DNA of 6,578 bases. Origin: CBFDBF01 sp050295355. GTDB lineage: Bacteria; Pseudomonadota; Gammaproteobacteria; Chromatiales; Chromatiaceae. Location: contig JBNKPL010000110.1 in NCBI GenBank assembly GCA_050295355.1, forward strand, positions 1 through 6,578, written 5' to 3'. Positions 5,136-6,578 of this stretch are shown here, piece by piece. The stretch's first letter is position 1; the number at the start of each line of letters is the position of its first letter. Under the pieces are notes generated by a model that saw only the letters and a list, made by a program, of their open reading frames with translations, ran no database searches and had not been told where the DNA came from. The position numbers were made by a program, and so were the translations under genes.

Positions 5136-5576
5136 ATGCCGGTAACAATCGATAAGAAAGATGCGCTGGAAAAGCTGCGCAAGGCGAAAGGGGCGCATAT
5201 CAAATGGCGCGCCTTTGCCCAGGCGCTGGTGGCGGGGGTCCCGGTTGACGAGGACAAGATCCCCGTGGAGCACACCTCCTGCGCATTCGGGCAGTGGTAC
5301 CACGGTGAGGGCAAGCTCAAGCTGGGCCATCTCCCCTCATACGAGGGTATCTATACCCCCCACGAAATGCTGCATGAGATCTACAAGCAGATCTTCGATG
5401 TGCTGCACACCAAGGACCCCGGCGGTTTCCGGGGGCTCTTTACTTCCAGGATCGCCCGCGAAAATGAGCGTATGGAGTTGGCGCGCAGGTATATGGAGGA
5501 GCTGGTGGGGGTATCCGAGACCCTGCTCAAGGCGCTGGATATCCTGGAGGAGGAGATCCGGGAGACGGACGCATAG
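5136..5576 (+). CDS. Stand-alone CZB-domain (chemoreceptor zinc-binding) protein
   Basis: This 146-residue soluble protein carries a complete CZB-type zinc site: H21 (HIKW), C49 (CAFGQWY), H76 and H80 (HEMLH). The spacing (28, 27, 4) is close to the H22/C52/H79/H83 site of the E. coli diguanylate cyclase DgcZ (30, 27, 4). CZB domains are four-helix bundles that bind zinc very tightly in the cytoplasm. They normally regulate an attached chemoreceptor or GGDEF domain. Here no output domain is attached. Residues about 100-146 are charged, helical and possibly coiled-coil (ENERMELARRYMEELVGV and onward), which suggests a dimer or a partner protein. There is no signal peptide or membrane segment. 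The ATG at 5136 has GGAG and AGGA upstream. A GTG at 5106 would add ten residues without family character. The gene is divergent from the Zur-controlled znuACB-zur operon, which suggests a role in zinc homeostasis. Its actual function is unknown to me. Confidence 0.85.
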   Translation: MPVTIDKKDALEKLRKAKGAHIKWRAFAQALVAGVPVDEDKIPVEHTSCAFGQWYHGEGKLKLGHLPSYEGIYTPHEMLHEIYKQIFDVLHTKDPGGFRGLFTSRIARENERMELARRYMEELVGVSETLLKALDILEEEIRETDA

Positions 5577-5645
5577 TCCATAAGCTGGAAATAATCGTCC
5601 CCGAGGTGTAAGCTACTGCCCCCTTTGGAAATTTTGTAATCCTCC

Positions 5646-6578
5646 GTGGCAGGAAAGCTCCATATAAAAACCTTCGGTTGCCAGATGAATGAGTACGACT
5701 CCGCCAAGATCGCGGATCTGCTCAGGGAATCCCATGGCCTGGAGATCACCGAACGCCCGGAAGAGGCGGACGTGCTGCTGCTCAACACCTGTTCCATCCG
5801 CGAGAAGGCCCAGGAGAAGGTGTTCTCCCAACTGGGCCGCTGGCGTCCGTGGAAGAAGAAGCGTCCGGGCCTGGTGATCGGCGTCGGCGGCTGCGTGGCC
5901 AGTCAGGAAGGGGAGGCGATTCGCGAGCGCGCGCCCTATGTGGATCTGGTGTTCGGTCCCCAGACCCTGCACCGCCTGCCTAAAATGCTGGAGCGGGCGC
6001 AGCGGGAGCAGGCCCCCATGGTGGATGTCTCCTTCCCCGAGATTGAAAAGTTCGACTCCCTGCCCGCCCCCCGCGCGGATGGCCCCACCGCCTTCGTCTC
6101 CGTCATGGAGGGGTGCTCCAAATACTGCACCTACTGCGTGGTGCCCTACACCCGCGGCGAGGAGATCAGCCGCCCCGTGGACGATGTGCTGGCCGAGGTG
6201 ACGGCGCTGGCGCAGCAGGGGGTGCGCGAAGTGAACCTGCTGGGGCAGAACGTCAACGCCTACCGCGGCGAGATGGAGGACGGCGACACGGCCGACCTGG
6301 CCCTGCTGATCCACTATGTGGCCGCGGTGGAGGGCATCGACCGCATCCGCTTCACCACCTCCCACCCAGTGGAGTTTTCGGACCGCCTGATCGACTGCTT
6401 CGGCGAGGTGCCGCAACTGGTGAGCCATCTGCACCTGCCCGTGCAGAGCGGCTCCGACCGCATTCTGGCGCAGATGAAGCGTGGCCACTCCGCCTTCGAA
6501 TACAAGGCGAAGATCCGTCGCCTGCGTGAGGTGCGGCCGGATATCAGCCTCTCCTCCGATTTCATCATCGGCTTTCCC
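5646..6578 (+). CDS. miaB: MiaB, tRNA-2-methylthio-N6-isopentenyladenosine methylthiotransferase (3' end outside window)
   Basis: MiaB is a radical-SAM enzyme with two [4Fe-4S] clusters that adds a methylthio group to i6A37 of tRNAs reading UNN codons. The first 311 residues are present, the frame is intact to the window edge, and the C-terminal part including the TRAM domain is missing. The N-terminal methylthiotransferase domain has its three cluster cysteines C12 (FGCQMNEYDS), C49 (LLNTCSIREK) and C83 (GGCVASQ). The radical-SAM motif CSKYCTYC gives C157, C161 and C164, followed by VVPYTRGEE. These positions equal those in E. coli as I remember them. The GTG at 5646 gives the family N-terminus (MAGKLHIKTFGCQ), and an in-frame TAA at 5637-5639 excludes a longer form. 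There is no clear Shine-Dalgarno sequence before the GTG. The 69-base gap after the CZB gene shows no terminator or convincing promoter, so co-transcription is possible. Confidence 0.97.
   Translation, partial: MAGKLHIKTFGCQMNEYDSAKIADLLRESHGLEITERPEEADVLLLNTCSIREKAQEKVFSQLGRWRPWKKKRPGLVIGVGGCVASQEGEAIRERAPYVDLVFGPQTLHRLPKMLERAQREQAPMVDVSFPEIEKFDSLPAPRADGPTAFVSVMEGCSKYCTYCVVPYTRGEEISRPVDDVLAEVTALAQQGVREVNLLGQNVNAYRGEMEDGDTADLALLIHYVAAVEGIDRIRFTTSHPVEFSDRLIDCFGEVPQLVSHLHLPVQSGSDRILAQMKRGHSAFEYKAKIRRLREVRPDISLSSDFIIGFP

Noticed and set aside
5613..6488. 291-codon minus-strand open frame opposite miaB
   Set aside because: miaB is unambiguous in the opposite strand with all six Fe-S cysteines. 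The antisense product is His/Gln/Gly-rich, as expected from reversed GC-rich codons.

Overview
The window looks like a chromosomal segment of a GC-rich gammaproteobacterium. The evidence is an OxyR and a MiaB that both align closely, from memory, with the E. coli proteins (including the numbering of key cysteines), a gammaproteobacterial-type Zur protein and a Zur box. A free-living, perhaps sulfur-oxidising or Chromatiales-like lineage is my guess only. I see no mobile element, tRNA, rRNA or CRISPR array.

Layout. Bases 1-178 (minus strand) hold the 5' end of a membrane-protein-like reading frame interrupted by an in-frame TAA. It is divergent from oxyR (280-1203, plus). The intergenic space holds an oxyR promoter and a perfect 10-bp-arm palindrome that contains the OxyR-type ATAG-N7-CTAT element. 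oxyR converges, with one base between stop codons, on a HupE/UreJ-family metal permease gene (1205-1792, minus). Upstream of that is a minus-strand zinc operon, in transcription order znuA (4831-3956), znuC (3959-3231), znuB (3227-2355) and zur (2362-1895). Two joints overlap, one is 3 bp apart, and zur most likely starts at a TTG inside the end of znuB. A Zur box overlapping a perfect extended -10 (4882-4904) controls the operon. Diverging to the right, after a leader of about 160 nt that can fold, is a small stand-alone protein with a complete CZB-type zinc site (5136-5576, plus), followed by miaB (5646 to the window end, plus, truncated by the window).

How the genes fit together. ZnuA binds zinc in the periplasm, ZnuB carries it through the inner membrane and ZnuC supplies ATP hydrolysis. 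Zur, encoded last in the same operon, should shut the operon when zinc is plentiful, forming a feedback loop. On both sides of this module are other metal-related genes: a HupE-type permease and a free CZB domain, a fold known elsewhere as a cytoplasmic high-affinity zinc sensor. An 11-bp piece of the Zur box and its flank recurs exactly in the leader of the CZB gene. The most interesting hypothesis is therefore that the CZB protein is an undescribed accessory of zinc homeostasis linked to Zur/ZnuABC. OxyR and MiaB (an Fe-S enzyme) are ordinary housekeeping neighbours.
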